Positions 46,280 through 56,201 of a stretch of 64,000 nucleotides of DNA are shown in pieces; positions within the stretch are counted from its first letter, which is position 1, and each line of letters begins with the position of its first letter. The position numbers and the translations under genes were made by a program. Source of the stretch: Bacteroidia bacterium (GTDB taxonomy: Bacteria; Bacteroidota; Bacteroidia; UKL13-3); NCBI GenBank assembly GCA_014376805.1, contig JACMQU010000178.1:1-64000 (forward strand), in the 5' to 3' direction. The notes under the pieces are model-generated. The model had not been told where the DNA came from and did no database searches. It was given only the letters and a program-made list of their open reading frames with translations.

Positions 46280-47536
46280 ATGATAAGAAAAATTATTGGT
46301 ACTATTTTAAGTAAAAGTCTTACTTCAGTTTGCAATTTTATTGTAGTAATTGTTAATGCGCATTATCTGGGCGCAGAGGGTCGTGGGGAGATTACTATTA
46401 TAGCAATCGGACTAACAACTATAAATTTGTTTCAGGCAATTATTGGTGGTTCTGCACTTGTGTACCTAACACCACGGCATTCATTTACTTCTCTAATCAG
46501 CATATCCTATATATGGGCTTTATTAATGTCAATAGTTATAGGTACTGCCCTTGTTTATTTCAAATTATATCCCAACATTTATTTCAGAGATTTAATACAG
46601 TTATCTTTTATTCAGGGAATCCTAAGTATTCATCAAACTTTATTATTAGGTAAAGAGAGAATTAAAGAGCAAAATATACTTGAAATTTTAAGAGCAGTTT
46701 TTGGAGTAGTCGGGCTATTATTATATTTTATTTTAATAGAAAATATATCTATAAACTCAGCTATAAAAGCATTATATATATCATGTCTTGTTCCTTTGTT
46801 CATTAGTTATATTTTTATCTATAAATATATAACCCGTTTTAAATTTAAAAATTCAGGAACATTAATTAAAGAATTTTTTAAGTTTGGATTTTTTGTACAA
46901 CTCAATAATATTTCGCAAATGTTTAACTACCGTTTTTGTTTTTATTTGCTCGACAGGTACTATGGTAAAGCAGTACTTGGCGTGTTTTCTGTTGCTGTAT
47001 CAATAGCAGAAACGGCCTGGGTTATTTGCAGAAGCATTGCCACTATACAATATGCGCGTATTGCCAACAGCACCGATGAAAACTATAAACGCAATTTAAC
47101 TGTTACTTTTTCAAAGTTAAGTTATATGGCAACGTTTGTTGTTTTAATTGTTATGTTACTTATTCCTGACAGTGTTTTCGGTTATATATTCGGATCAGAA
47201 TTTAGCCACCTTAAACCTATTCTGGCATCACTTTCACCAGGCATTCTTTTTCTGTCTTTTTTTACAATTATCAATCATTATTATTCAGGTGTAGCCAGGT
47301 ATACGGTTAATGTAGCAGGCTCGGTTATAGGTAATGTGGTTGTGTTAGTTGCCGGGCTTATTCTGATCCCAATTTACGGTGCCGTAGGTGCAGGACTTGC
47401 AGGCAGTATAACTTACCTGGTTATGTTTGCTTTTTTGTTTAAACATTTTACTGGTGCACAGCATTTAAAACTAAACAGTTTCCTTCCAGTTAAAAATGAT
47501 TTTCAGCAGGCATTGCGTCTTTTAAAGAAAGTCTGA
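46280..47536 (+). CDS. polysaccharide flippase (Wzx/MATE-like)
   Basis: The 418-residue protein has about twelve membrane segments and the polysaccharide-export pattern: SKSLTSVCNFIVVIVNAHYLGAEGRGE at the start, shown here only to mark YLGAEGRGE, FGFFVQLNNISQMFNYR in the middle, and PIYGAVGAGLAGSITYLV near the end. It would flip lipid-linked oligosaccharides across the inner membrane. It follows the glycosyltransferase gene by 3 bases. The last 47 bases overlap the convergent DoxX gene. Confidence 0.9.
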   Translation: MIRKIIGTILSKSLTSVCNFIVVIVNAHYLGAEGRGEITIIAIGLTTINLFQAIIGGSALVYLTPRHSFTSLISISYIWALLMSIVIGTALVYFKLYPNIYFRDLIQLSFIQGILSIHQTLLLGKERIKEQNILEILRAVFGVVGLLLYFILIENISINSAIKALYISCLVPLFISYIFIYKYITRFKFKNSGTLIKEFFKFGFFVQLNNISQMFNYRFCFYLLDRYYGKAVLGVFSVAVSIAETAWVICRSIATIQYARIANSTDENYKRNLTVTFSKLSYMATFVVLIVMLLIPDSVFGYIFGSEFSHLKPILASLSPGILFLSFFTIINHYYSGVARYTVNVAGSVIGNVVVLVAGLILIPIYGAVGAGLAGSITYLVMFAFLFKHFTGAQHLKLNSFLPVKNDFQQALRLLKKV

Positions 47537-47972
47537 TTCCAAACCAATATATCCATGCCATAAAAAGCAGTTGCAGCGGAATTCTGAAATATAGAAAGTT
47601 TATTCCTTTGTTCATACCACCAAGGGGAAGTTCTTTTATGCTTCCAACAATATTGGCAGGTAATACTGCTACAAAAAAAATAATGAGCATAATACTGGTA
47701 ATACGTGTTAATCTTTTAATCAGCAATCCTACCGACGCAAAAAATTCAAGTATGCCTGTAAAATAAACAATTTCTTTTTTCATTGGTATTATGTCAGGCA
47801 TCATCTCAACCATACTATCTGTATAAATAAAGTGAGCTATCCCAATTCCTGTTAACATAATGCTTATTGGGATCAACCCTATGAGTGATAAAGTGAGATT
47901 GTTGTGCAGCAAATATTTATTAAGCGCAAACAGTAAGCCAAAAAGAAGCGGAAGGATGAGTAAGGGTGCCAT
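47490..47972 (-). CDS. DoxX-family membrane protein
   Basis: The 160-residue protein has four membrane segments. DoxX-like marks are LTGIGIAHFIYTDSMVEMMPDIIP, YFTGILEFFASVGLLIKR and FFVAVLPANIVGSI. Family members are poorly characterised membrane proteins, linked to thiol or oxidative stress in some bacteria. It is a single gene with the ATG at 47972. Its 3' end overlaps the flippase gene on the other strand. Confidence 0.85.
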   Translation of the reverse strand: MAPLLILPLLFGLLFALNKYLLHNNLTLSLIGLIPISIMLTGIGIAHFIYTDSMVEMMPDIIPMKKEIVYFTGILEFFASVGLLIKRLTRITSIMLIIFFVAVLPANIVGSIKELPLGGMNKGINFLYFRIPLQLLFMAWIYWFGIRLSLKDAMPAENHF

Positions 47973-48152
47973 GTATAAAAGGTGTTTTTGATCTGATTTT
48001 TTAGCTTACAGTTAAATGGTGTTCTCCTTATTTATTAAAATACTTTGCTGCAATTAATAGGGTTAATTTTAAATTTATAAAACCCATTTATTCAACGTTA
48101 TCCTTAACTTAATTCCATTTTTAAGGGGGTGTACTTCATATTAAATACCACT

Positions 48153-49550
48153 TTAAAAAATCTTCCCGGGATTCAGAATAAAATTAGGATCAAAAGCTTC
48201 TTTTATTTTACGCATCAATTCTAAATGATGCGGGGGCATCATTACCGGCATAAATTTCTTTTGAACCAATCCTATGCCATGTTCGCCGCTGATGGTGCCC
48301 TTAAGTTTTTTGCAAAGTTCAAAAATTTCAATGATGGCAGCATCTAAACCCGTATTCCAGAACTCGTTACTTAAGTTGTCTTTTAAAATATTCACATGCA
48401 GGTTACCATCACCTGCATGTCCGTAACAAACTGTTCTGAACCCATAGCGTTTACCAATTTCCTTAACTCCTTTAAACAGTTCGGGGAGCTCTGCACGGGG
48501 CACTACTGTATCTTCTTCTTTATATACATTGTTATGTTTAGTGGCCTCGCCTATACTGCGCCTTAGTTTCCAGAAATATTCTTTTTGTTCTGCTGTTTCG
48601 GCAAACAATACATCTAATGTTCCATGTGCATTTAATACTTCATTAATGTTTTCGCACTCGGTCATCAGGGAAGCCAGGTCATTACCATCTACTTCAATAA
48701 GCAGGTAAGCTTCCACACCGGTTGCTATTTTAAAGTTTACATTAAGCATGGCTGCTGCCAGTTTAAATCCTTCGGGCTCTATAAACTCGCATGCCGAGGG
48801 GTTTGCTCCTGCCAGAAAGATGCCATTTACAGCCTCACAGGCCTGTTCGGGCGAAGGAAAGGTGGCCAGCATCAGAAAGGTATTTTGTGGCATTGGGATC
48901 AGCTTAAAAACAATGCGTGTAACAATACCAAGTGTACCTTCACTGCCAATCATTAAATGTGTAAGGTTATATCCTGTAGAGTACTTAAGTGTATTTGCGC
49001 CTGTTTCAATAATATCTCCATTGGCCAAAACCACTTCCAGGTTCAATACATAGTCGCGTGTGGTGCCGTATTTAACAGCTTTGGGCCCTCCACTGCTATG
49101 TGCTATATTTCCCCCTAAAAAGCAACTCCCTTTGCTTGCCGGATCGGGGGGGTAAAACAATCCCTTTTCTTTCACAGCGTTTTGAAGTGTTTCATTGATA
49201 ACGCCTGGTTCAACATTTACCTGAAAATTTCTTTCATCAATATGTATGATGCGGTTAAACCTGTCCATACTTAAACTTACACCTCCCGATACTGGTAGCG
49301 CGCCACCGCTTAATCCGGTTCCCGCACCCCGCGCAGTAACCGGGATAAGATGTTCATTGCAATACCGCAGAATGCCCGATACTTCAAGTGTATTACCTGG
49401 CCTTAACACTACCTCAGGATAGTATTCAAGGTCTTCGGTATTGTCTTTGGCATAGGGTTGCATATCTTCTTTGCCTTTTATCACATAGCTTTTGCCAATA
49501 AGTACTTCAAATAATTTTATCTGATCTTCGGTAACTGCGTTGTATTGCAT
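48153..49550 (-). CDS. FAD-linked 2-hydroxyacid oxidase, GlcD-like
   Basis: The 465-residue protein is a VAO/PCMH-type flavoprotein. The FAD-binding part has ARGAGTGLSGGALPVSGGV near residue 75, PASKGSCFLGGNIAHSSGGP and MIGSEGTLGIVTRIVFKL. The C-terminal cap has CYGHAGDGNLHVNIL (His/Asp/Asn metal-side residues) and the end GTISGEHGIGLVQKKFMP. This is the glycolate oxidase subunit D / D-lactate dehydrogenase group; the substrate is a 2-hydroxyacid, not known precisely. No glcE or glcF genes are adjacent, so it may act alone. Confidence 0.93.
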   Translation of the reverse strand: MQYNAVTEDQIKLFEVLIGKSYVIKGKEDMQPYAKDNTEDLEYYPEVVLRPGNTLEVSGILRYCNEHLIPVTARGAGTGLSGGALPVSGGVSLSMDRFNRIIHIDERNFQVNVEPGVINETLQNAVKEKGLFYPPDPASKGSCFLGGNIAHSSGGPKAVKYGTTRDYVLNLEVVLANGDIIETGANTLKYSTGYNLTHLMIGSEGTLGIVTRIVFKLIPMPQNTFLMLATFPSPEQACEAVNGIFLAGANPSACEFIEPEGFKLAAAMLNVNFKIATGVEAYLLIEVDGNDLASLMTECENINEVLNAHGTLDVLFAETAEQKEYFWKLRRSIGEATKHNNVYKEEDTVVPRAELPELFKGVKEIGKRYGFRTVCYGHAGDGNLHVNILKDNLSNEFWNTGLDAAIIEIFELCKKLKGTISGEHGIGLVQKKFMPVMMPPHHLELMRKIKEAFDPNFILNPGKIF

Positions 49551-49673
49551 GTGGCGAAGATAATAAAAGGCTTGTGGCTTTTAAACTTTGGCTTAGCCCA
49601 TTTTTATAAAGTATATAAATTTTCAGCATAAGGGTTAACAAAAAATATTAATGGCGTTAACATAAAACATTCT

Positions 49674-49721
49674 TGCTTAAACAACCTTAAGCATTCACCG
49701 GTAAGTGCGGTGCTTTTTTAA
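49674..49721 (+). promoter_or_regulatory. possible terminator/anti-terminator pair before the S9 peptidase gene
   Basis: TGCTTAA (49674-49680) and TTAAGCA (49687-49693) form a perfect 7-bp hairpin. The same TTAAGCA can instead pair with the later TGCTTTTTTAA (49711-49721), where CACCG/CGGTG (49696-49700 and 49708-49712) forms a second stem followed by six T. Two mutually exclusive hairpins, the second terminator-like, form an attenuator-like arrangement in the leader of the peptidase gene. Confidence 0.4.
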
Positions 49722-49779
49722 TTGCACGGAAAAGCTTTGGTTTGCAGCTAAGCATGGTATTAAATTAAAGGTTAACTGA

Positions 49780-51954
49780 ATGAAAAACAAATTACTACTT
49801 TCCATAGGCATTATAGCTGCATCATTTCAACTGGGGTGGGCTCAGAAAACAATTACCCTGGAAGATATTTATGGTAAAGGAACTTTTGCTGCCAAAGGTG
49901 TTTCTGGTTTTACTTCTTTAAATGACGGGCGTTATTATTGTAACCTCGATGACAAACAAAATTTATTGAAATATGAATTTAACAGTGGTAAATGCGTTGA
50001 TACCCTGGTGAGATTTCAGGACGTAAAAACCGCCAATAATGGTGCCGGCATCGACCTTAATAATTTTCAGTTCAGTGCTAATGAATCTCAACTACTCATA
50101 GCTACTGAAACGGAAGCTATATACAGACACAGCAGCAGAAGCATCTTTTATATTTATAATTTACTAACAAAGAAAATTCAAAATCCTGTTGCTGCAAAGG
50201 TGCGTTATGCCAGCTTTTCGCCTGATGGTTCAAAACTCGCTTATGTTAAAGATAACGATTTATATTTCTATGATCTTCAAACACAAAAAGAAGTTCGCAT
50301 TACTAATGACGGTAAAGAAAATCAAATTATAAACGGCGCCACTGATTGGGTGTATGAAGAAGAATTTGCTATTTGGAAAGGGTTTTTCTGGAGTCCGGTG
50401 GGTGATAAAATTGCCTTCTATCGTTTTGATGAAACCAAAGTGCCCGAATTTGAAATGACCATCTATGGCTCTTTATATCCTAAGCAGTTAAGGTTTAAAT
50501 ATCCTAAAGCCGGTGAAGTAAATTCTTTAATAAATGTATTTGTTTATGATCTCAAAACAGAACTGATTGCTGAAATGGAAACAGGTAAAGAAACTGATAT
50601 CTACCTGCCTAGGGTTCAATGGACCCGCGATAATAATGTGTTATGTATTCAAAGGCTGAACCGACTTCAAAATAAACTGGAGTTGTTACTGGCAAATACC
50701 CATACCGGTAAGTCGGAAATTATATATACTGAAACCAATAATTATTATGTGGATATAACAGATAACCTTACCTTTTTAAAAGAGGGTAAAACTTTTTTGA
50801 TTAGCAGCGAAAGGGATGGGTTTAATCATTTGTATCTCTATGATCTTAAAGGAAAATTGGTGAGGCAGTTAACTATGGGTAATTATGATGTGGATGATTG
50901 TTATGGAATTGATGAGAAAAATAAAAGGATATGGTATAGTTCATCTGAAGTAAATGCAGCAGAAAGATATTTGTATAGTATAGGTTTAAATGGTAAAAGC
51001 AAGAAACGGGTTTCAGTAGCTCAAGGATGGCACAATGCTACTTTTAATACCGATTATTCTTACTTTTTAGATGTTTACAGTACGATGAATACGCCCCCTC
51101 ATTTTAGTTTGTTTGATAGGGAGGGAAAACTGGTAAGGGTGCTGGAGGATAATAAAGCATTGCTTGAAAAAATGCAGGAATATAACCTGAGTAAAGCAAT
51201 ATTTTCTACTATAAATAATGAAGCGGGACAAGCCATGAATCAATTCACCATTATGCCTCTAAACTTTGAAAATACTAAAAAGTATCCGGTGCTGATGTAT
51301 GTATATGGTGGTCCGGGTTCGCAAACGGTTTTAAACAGATGGTTAGGAGGTAACTATTTCTGGTACCAGATGCTGGCTCAAAAAGGATATTTGATTGTAT
51401 CGGTTGATGGCAGAGGCACCGGTTTTAAAGGAGAAGTATTTAAGAAATGCACTTACCTTAACCTGGGCAAACTGGAAATAGAAGATCAGATATATGCAGC
51501 AAAGCAACTGGCAAAATTAAGTTATGTTGATCCTGCCAGAATAGGCATTTGGGGATGGAGTTTTGGGGGATACATGGCCGGACTGGGAATTAGCAAAGGC
51601 AATGATGTTTTTAAATGGGCATTATCTGTTGCACCGGTTACAAACTGGCGTTACTATGATAATATATATACCGAACGTTTTATGCGCACACCACAGGAGA
51701 ATGGGGCCAACTACGACAGCAACTCACCAATTAACCACGTAGAAAAAATTAAAGGAAATTATATGCTCATTCATGGAACTGCCGACGATAATGTACATTT
51801 TCAGAATGCTGTTGAAATGGTGGATATGATGATTAAAAAAGGAGTGAGGTTTGATGCAGAATTTTACCCAAATAAAAATCATGGTATCAGTGGCGGTAAA
51901 ACACGCCATCACTTATATGATAGGATGACGAGATTTGTACTGGAAAAGTTGTAA
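49780..51954 (+). CDS. S9 peptidase, dipeptidyl peptidase IV-like
   Basis: The 724-residue protein has a signal peptide (ending in GWAQ), an N-terminal DPP IV beta-propeller to about residue 470 with the Glu pair in DWVYEEEFAIWKGF that holds the substrate N-terminus, and an alpha/beta-hydrolase domain. The catalytic Ser is in GWSFGGYMAG near residue 606, the Asp in HGTADDNVHF, and the His in NKNHGISGG. It removes dipeptides from peptide N-termini, usually after Pro or Ala, in the periplasm. The length fits the family. Confidence 0.95.
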   Translation: MKNKLLLSIGIIAASFQLGWAQKTITLEDIYGKGTFAAKGVSGFTSLNDGRYYCNLDDKQNLLKYEFNSGKCVDTLVRFQDVKTANNGAGIDLNNFQFSANESQLLIATETEAIYRHSSRSIFYIYNLLTKKIQNPVAAKVRYASFSPDGSKLAYVKDNDLYFYDLQTQKEVRITNDGKENQIINGATDWVYEEEFAIWKGFFWSPVGDKIAFYRFDETKVPEFEMTIYGSLYPKQLRFKYPKAGEVNSLINVFVYDLKTELIAEMETGKETDIYLPRVQWTRDNNVLCIQRLNRLQNKLELLLANTHTGKSEIIYTETNNYYVDITDNLTFLKEGKTFLISSERDGFNHLYLYDLKGKLVRQLTMGNYDVDDCYGIDEKNKRIWYSSSEVNAAERYLYSIGLNGKSKKRVSVAQGWHNATFNTDYSYFLDVYSTMNTPPHFSLFDREGKLVRVLEDNKALLEKMQEYNLSKAIFSTINNEAGQAMNQFTIMPLNFENTKKYPVLMYVYGGPGSQTVLNRWLGGNYFWYQMLAQKGYLIVSVDGRGTGFKGEVFKKCTYLNLGKLEIEDQIYAAKQLAKLSYVDPARIGIWGWSFGGYMAGLGISKGNDVFKWALSVAPVTNWRYYDNIYTERFMRTPQENGANYDSNSPINHVEKIKGNYMLIHGTADDNVHFQNAVEMVDMMIKKGVRFDAEFYPNKNHGISGGKTRHHLYDRMTRFVLEKL

Positions 51955-52066
51955 GAGCGGATGTTAGTTTTTATAAATAATTGTTTTTTCATGTTATTCT
52001 TATCAATATTTGACTCAGAAAAATTTTAAAAATTGTATCCGTTTTATAACTGAAATATTTGGTGTC

Positions 52067-53266
52067 TTATCTAATAACAGAATTTAGAAATTGGTTTATT
52101 TTACCACGATGGTGAACATAGGTTTTAAATGGATGATTCTTATGTATTAAATTGGAATTGTACTGGCTAAAGTTTACGTGAGTTATGATGTTTTCCCCGT
52201 TATTATTTAGCATATTTTCACACTTTTGTAAATCATCCATACGACATCCTAAACTTGTTACACCTAAGTTTCTATCTAAATTTATAAATTTTCTCAGCAC
52301 TTCGTCATTTGAGTTAAACCCGATGATAAACCTGAAATTATTAATTGAATCATTTAATGCAGGCGTTCTTTTATAATAATCATCAAACGTATTTTCACCT
52401 GGTAAGGCTGGTGCTAACATACCTACACTAAATTGTTTTGTGGGAGTGCTATAAATGTTTTTATCATCATAGAGTTCAATAATTTCTCTCATATATCTAC
52501 TATCCCTGAACTTTTCAACGTTAAAAAGGGCGGTTGTTATCACACTAGCACCTAAACTATGCGTAACGATATAAATATTATTAGCTGATATTCCATAAAG
52601 TATTCTCCTTAATTCTAAACCAATATAATTTGAGGCTGCCTGGGCATTGTCCCAAATTTTAAATGTATTATAAGAACTTTCCAAAATTGTTTGTGTTCCA
52701 TTAACCTGGGAACATCCATCCCAATAAATTTCAACAAACAAAAAACTATCAACAGGAAATTCTTTTTGAATTTCATTTCTCAATATTAAATTTTCATAGC
52801 TTGAACTAGCATTCTCAGGCAGTAACGGATGTTTATTAAAGCCATGAATAATAAATATTAATTTTCGGTCTATGGCATTTTTGTTGATTGAATTAATTGC
52901 CTTATTAATTAAAGTATGTTGCAATGGGTCTTTATCCGTATCATGGTTATTGCATGAATTTAATAGTGGATTATCCGGGCTTTCTGATTGACAAATATCT
53001 TTATATAAATCTGGATTATTTTTAAATACAACCTCCAGTCTGCTATCATTAATTTGGATGATCTTATCATCTATTGGATAGTTAGGATATAAATATCCAT
53101 ACCGATCAAAAAACAGGCGAATAACATTATTTGGATTAGCGTTATTAAGTTCAATTTTAGCTGCTCCAAATTTTACATAAAGTTTGCTAATGGAGTCTTT
53201 TATGCCAGCCAGAATTAGAATGGCTAACAAGCATAAGATCGTGCTTTTTAATAAGGATAGTTTCAT
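52067..53266 (-). CDS. alpha/beta hydrolase (DUF900-like), membrane-anchored or exported
   Basis: The 399-residue protein begins with a hydrophobic segment (LLKSTILCLLAILILAGI), followed by about 130 residues without a motif, then an alpha/beta-hydrolase core. KLIFIIHGFNKHP carries the oxyanion-side His-Gly, and the nucleophile elbow is IVTHSLGASVITTALFN with Ser in the H-S-L-G-A form. The acid and His cannot be assigned with certainty; the H in ENIITHVNFSQYN is one candidate. It looks like a lipase/esterase-type enzyme related to DUF900. The substrate is unknown. The gene stands alone with a 600-base gene-free flank. Confidence 0.78.
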   Translation of the reverse strand: MKLSLLKSTILCLLAILILAGIKDSISKLYVKFGAAKIELNNANPNNVIRLFFDRYGYLYPNYPIDDKIIQINDSRLEVVFKNNPDLYKDICQSESPDNPLLNSCNNHDTDKDPLQHTLINKAINSINKNAIDRKLIFIIHGFNKHPLLPENASSSYENLILRNEIQKEFPVDSFLFVEIYWDGCSQVNGTQTILESSYNTFKIWDNAQAASNYIGLELRRILYGISANNIYIVTHSLGASVITTALFNVEKFRDSRYMREIIELYDDKNIYSTPTKQFSVGMLAPALPGENTFDDYYKRTPALNDSINNFRFIIGFNSNDEVLRKFINLDRNLGVTSLGCRMDDLQKCENMLNNNGENIITHVNFSQYNSNLIHKNHPFKTYVHHRGKINQFLNSVIR

Positions 53267-53866
53267 TGATTTATTTGGTAATTTGTTAAAAAATAAAATT
53301 CCATTTAATAAAATTATTGTACATAATAGTTTTACAATGCAACTATTGTGTGCTTATTTTTGAATGTGAAATCAGTTAGCAATTTTTGAAACCTAAACGT
53401 CAATTCCGAATTAACTATTAAATATCATTTCAAAATTAACTTAATACAAATCAGCAAACTATACCGGATAGTAGGTATTTATAAATGAGAACGATTGACA
53501 ATTCTTGCTGGTTGTATACTGTTATATTCGCTGTATGTTTTGCAAGATTGTAATGTACTCTTAACAATGAAATTTCTCCAATTTATGTAACCCGAAATTT
53601 ATTGAAGGTTGAGCGTATGCAATTTCCACTCGAATTTTTATTTGCCTTTTTGAGTATATACTTTCCTTTAAAAACCTTATATAATTACCAATCAGAATAT
53701 TTCTTTTCATGAATGATTAATGCATCACGCCATGTATCCCGATAAATTTATGATACGCTATACTATTTGATATGAATATTAACTTAGGTACGCTGATTGT
53801 TATAATTTTATTGCGCCCCATAGTATAGTTGCCTATAAATAAAATATACTGCTGAAAATTTTAATA
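53267..53866. other. 600-base intergenic region without visible genes
   Basis: This AT-rich stretch was read on both strands. It contains no open frame of note, no tRNA-like cloverleaf sequence and no strong hairpin. It may hold the promoter of the hydrolase gene. Confidence 0.55.
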
Positions 53867-55123
53867 CTACCTTGCGGCTATTTCTTTTAATGCCGCAATC
53901 AGCTTATCCAACTCATCTATGGTGGTATAAATGGAAGGTGTAATTCTTACGCCTTGTACATTTGCATTGTCTATAGCAACCGTCCATATTTTGTATTTTT
54001 TTAACAGGATGTTGGCAAGCTCTGATGGTCTTATACCTTTAATGCCTACATTGGCAATAGCGCAGCTACGTTTTAATTCTGCCGGTGTGTTTATGATTAT
54101 ATTTTTAATTTTTCTCACTTTTGTAGTCCAGTAACTTTGTAAATAACCCAGGCGTTCTTCTTTGCGCTTAATACCAATGGCATTATGATAATCTATGGCA
54201 TGGTTAATAGCAAGATCTGTAGCCACCGGGTGGGTGCCTGTATGGTTAAGTTTTTTTATATCATTTTCACCAAAGCCCAGTTCGCCGTATAATGGCCAGA
54301 TGTTTTTTATTTTATCCTTATTAACATACAAAATGCCTGCACCAAGCGGTGCGCCGAGCCACTTATGTAAGCTACTTCCATAATAATCGCAATTAAGATC
54401 ACTTATTTTAAAATCGAACTGTGCCACTGCATGTGCACCATCTATCATAACTTCCACACCTTTTTCATGTGCCATATCACATATCTTTTTAACAGGTAAG
54501 ATATGGCCTGTACTATTAATCATGTGACAAATCATTAGCAGGCGGGTGCGGGAAGTGATAGCTTTTTCATATAACTCAACTATTTCTTCATCAGACTTTG
54601 GGTTCAAAGGAATAGAAACTATTTTATTGACGATTTGATATTTTTTAGCATTTTGTTTAAACATATCGAGCATGCTTCCATAATCTTGCTCCGCCATTAT
54701 TGCTTCTTCTCCGGGATTCCAGTTAAGGCCTGAAATTATAGTATCTAAAGATTCTGTTGTATTTCTGGTAATGATAAGCTCATTGGGAGAACAACCAAAT
54801 AAAGTTGCCAGCCGTTCTTTTGTTTTTTGCTTATTTTCAAACTGAACGGTTCTCATATAACAGGATGCCTCGAGATTAACTTTTCTCATATCATTGAAAT
54901 AGGCATCCATAACCGGCTGTGACATCATATTGAAGTAGCCGTTCTCCAGGTTTATATATTCTGTTTTGAGTTTATAATCACTCCGGATTTTCAACCAGTA
55001 AGCATCAAAAGCTTCGGTGGTCCAGGAGGGTGGTAATTTTTTAAGCAGGCGTTCTCTTCTTATCTTTAGAGGTAAGGCAGCAGAAAAAAATAAAGACTTC
55101 AGGAATTGCCTTTTGCTTAACAT
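53867..55123 (-). CDS. class V aminotransferase-fold protein
   Basis: From the ATG at 55123 the product has 418 residues, beginning LSKRQFLKSLFFSAALP, a signal-like segment without twin Arg; an ATG 11 codons upstream is less likely. PLP-binding features are TRNTTESLDTIISGLNW near residue 125, VMIDGAHAVAQFDF (Asp and His), and the Schiff-base Lys in GSSLHKWLGAPLGAG near residue 255. The group includes isopenicillin N epimerase-like and cysteine desulfurase-like enzymes. The N-terminal hydrophobic segment suggests export, which is seen in some Bacteroidota members. The substrate is unknown. Confidence 0.88.
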   Translation of the reverse strand: MLSKRQFLKSLFFSAALPLKIRRERLLKKLPPSWTTEAFDAYWLKIRSDYKLKTEYINLENGYFNMMSQPVMDAYFNDMRKVNLEASCYMRTVQFENKQKTKERLATLFGCSPNELIITRNTTESLDTIISGLNWNPGEEAIMAEQDYGSMLDMFKQNAKKYQIVNKIVSIPLNPKSDEEIVELYEKAITSRTRLLMICHMINSTGHILPVKKICDMAHEKGVEVMIDGAHAVAQFDFKISDLNCDYYGSSLHKWLGAPLGAGILYVNKDKIKNIWPLYGELGFGENDIKKLNHTGTHPVATDLAINHAIDYHNAIGIKRKEERLGYLQSYWTTKVRKIKNIIINTPAELKRSCAIANVGIKGIRPSELANILLKKYKIWTVAIDNANVQGVRITPSIYTTIDELDKLIAALKEIAAR

Positions 55124-55230
55124 TATACTAAGGTAATGATTTTTAAAACCCAGCAAAATATTTCAACTTAAATAATTATTAAACAAAAAATTATGTAAGA
55201 CTCTCTTAATTTTTAAGGAATGCAGATAAC

Positions 55231-56139
55231 TTATTTAACCTTGTTTCTTTTCAGAAGAAAAGGCATAAGTATTTGATTAAAATCGTCCTCTACAAAAGCT
55301 TCATTATAGTCGATTTTATATTGCATGCACTTTAATTTAAGGTTAGTTTTAAATTCTTTTATAGAATTTAAATATTGCTCTTTAACGGCTTGTGGATGAA
55401 GTTTTAATTCTTCACCGGTTTCACTGTCTCTGAATAAATATGGGCGGTTTTTAAATGCAAATTCTGTCTCAAGTTTTTTATCATTCACATCAAATAATAT
55501 TACTTCGTGGTTATTGTATTTTAAATGTTGCATTGCTGCAAACACGTTATCGTCGCCACTTTGAAGCATATCACTGAAAATGATAACAAGAGAACGTTTA
55601 TGCAAAGTATCTGCTAACTGATGTAAACTATTACTAATCTCACTACCTTTTTTTATAGCTGTATGATCAAGGCATTGTTGCAATTTTGCAAATAGCAATC
55701 TTTGATGGGTTACACTTAAACGTGCAGGTGAATTAAACCAGATATTATCATCAAATAATGTTATTCCGGATGCATCTCTTTGCCTTCTCATCATCTGAAT
55801 TAGCGATGCAGCAGCAATGATACTGAACTTTATTTTGTTTAATCCATCAGCCGGAAAATACATGGAACCAGAGGTATCTATAACCAACTGACATCTTAAA
55901 TTTGTTTCTTCTTCAAAGCGTTTAACAAATAATTTATCGGTTCGTGCAAATAATTTCCAATCCATATTACGGGTGCTTTCACCCGAATTATATTGCCTGT
56001 GTTCGGCAAACTCAACTGAAAAACCATGATAAGGACTTTTATGCAAACCTGTTATAAACCCTTCTACTACCTGTTTCGCAAGCAGTTCAAGATTCTTAAT
56101 ATGTAACAGATCTGATTCTTTTATTTTATAATTAGTCAT
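55231..56139 (-). CDS. DUF58 protein (vWA-like)
   Basis: The 302-residue protein has the DUF58 pattern: KNLELLAKQVVEGFITGLHKS, then FSVEFAEHRQYNSGESTRNMDWKLFARTDKLFVKRFEEETNL, marked here by RNMDWK and KRFEEETN, followed by a vWA-like domain with the MIDAS start DTSGSMYF and IIFSDMLQSG. It usually works with a MoxR-type AAA ATPase, but none is encoded next to it here. It is probably cytoplasmic. The ATG at 56139 directly follows the T-run of the trxA terminator. Confidence 0.92.
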   Translation of the reverse strand: MTNYKIKESDLLHIKNLELLAKQVVEGFITGLHKSPYHGFSVEFAEHRQYNSGESTRNMDWKLFARTDKLFVKRFEEETNLRCQLVIDTSGSMYFPADGLNKIKFSIIAAASLIQMMRRQRDASGITLFDDNIWFNSPARLSVTHQRLLFAKLQQCLDHTAIKKGSEISNSLHQLADTLHKRSLVIIFSDMLQSGDDNVFAAMQHLKYNNHEVILFDVNDKKLETEFAFKNRPYLFRDSETGEELKLHPQAVKEQYLNSIKEFKTNLKLKCMQYKIDYNEAFVEDDFNQILMPFLLKRNKVK

Positions 56140-56145
56140 AAAAAA

Positions 56146-56175
56146 AACAGCCGGTCAAAATAATGACCGACTGTT
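56146..56175 (-). terminator. Rho-independent terminator after trxA
   Basis: On the minus strand AACAGTCGGTCA pairs with TGACCGGCTGTT (one G-T wobble) around TTATTT. It is followed by a run of T that reaches the DUF58 start codon. Confidence 0.85.
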
Positions 56176-56201
56176 GCAAATTATATAAAATGTTTGATAA
56201 T

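Noticed and set aside
53267-53866. Possible RNA gene in the 600-base gap
   Set aside because: No cloverleaf, strong hairpin or conserved-looking element could be found by eye.
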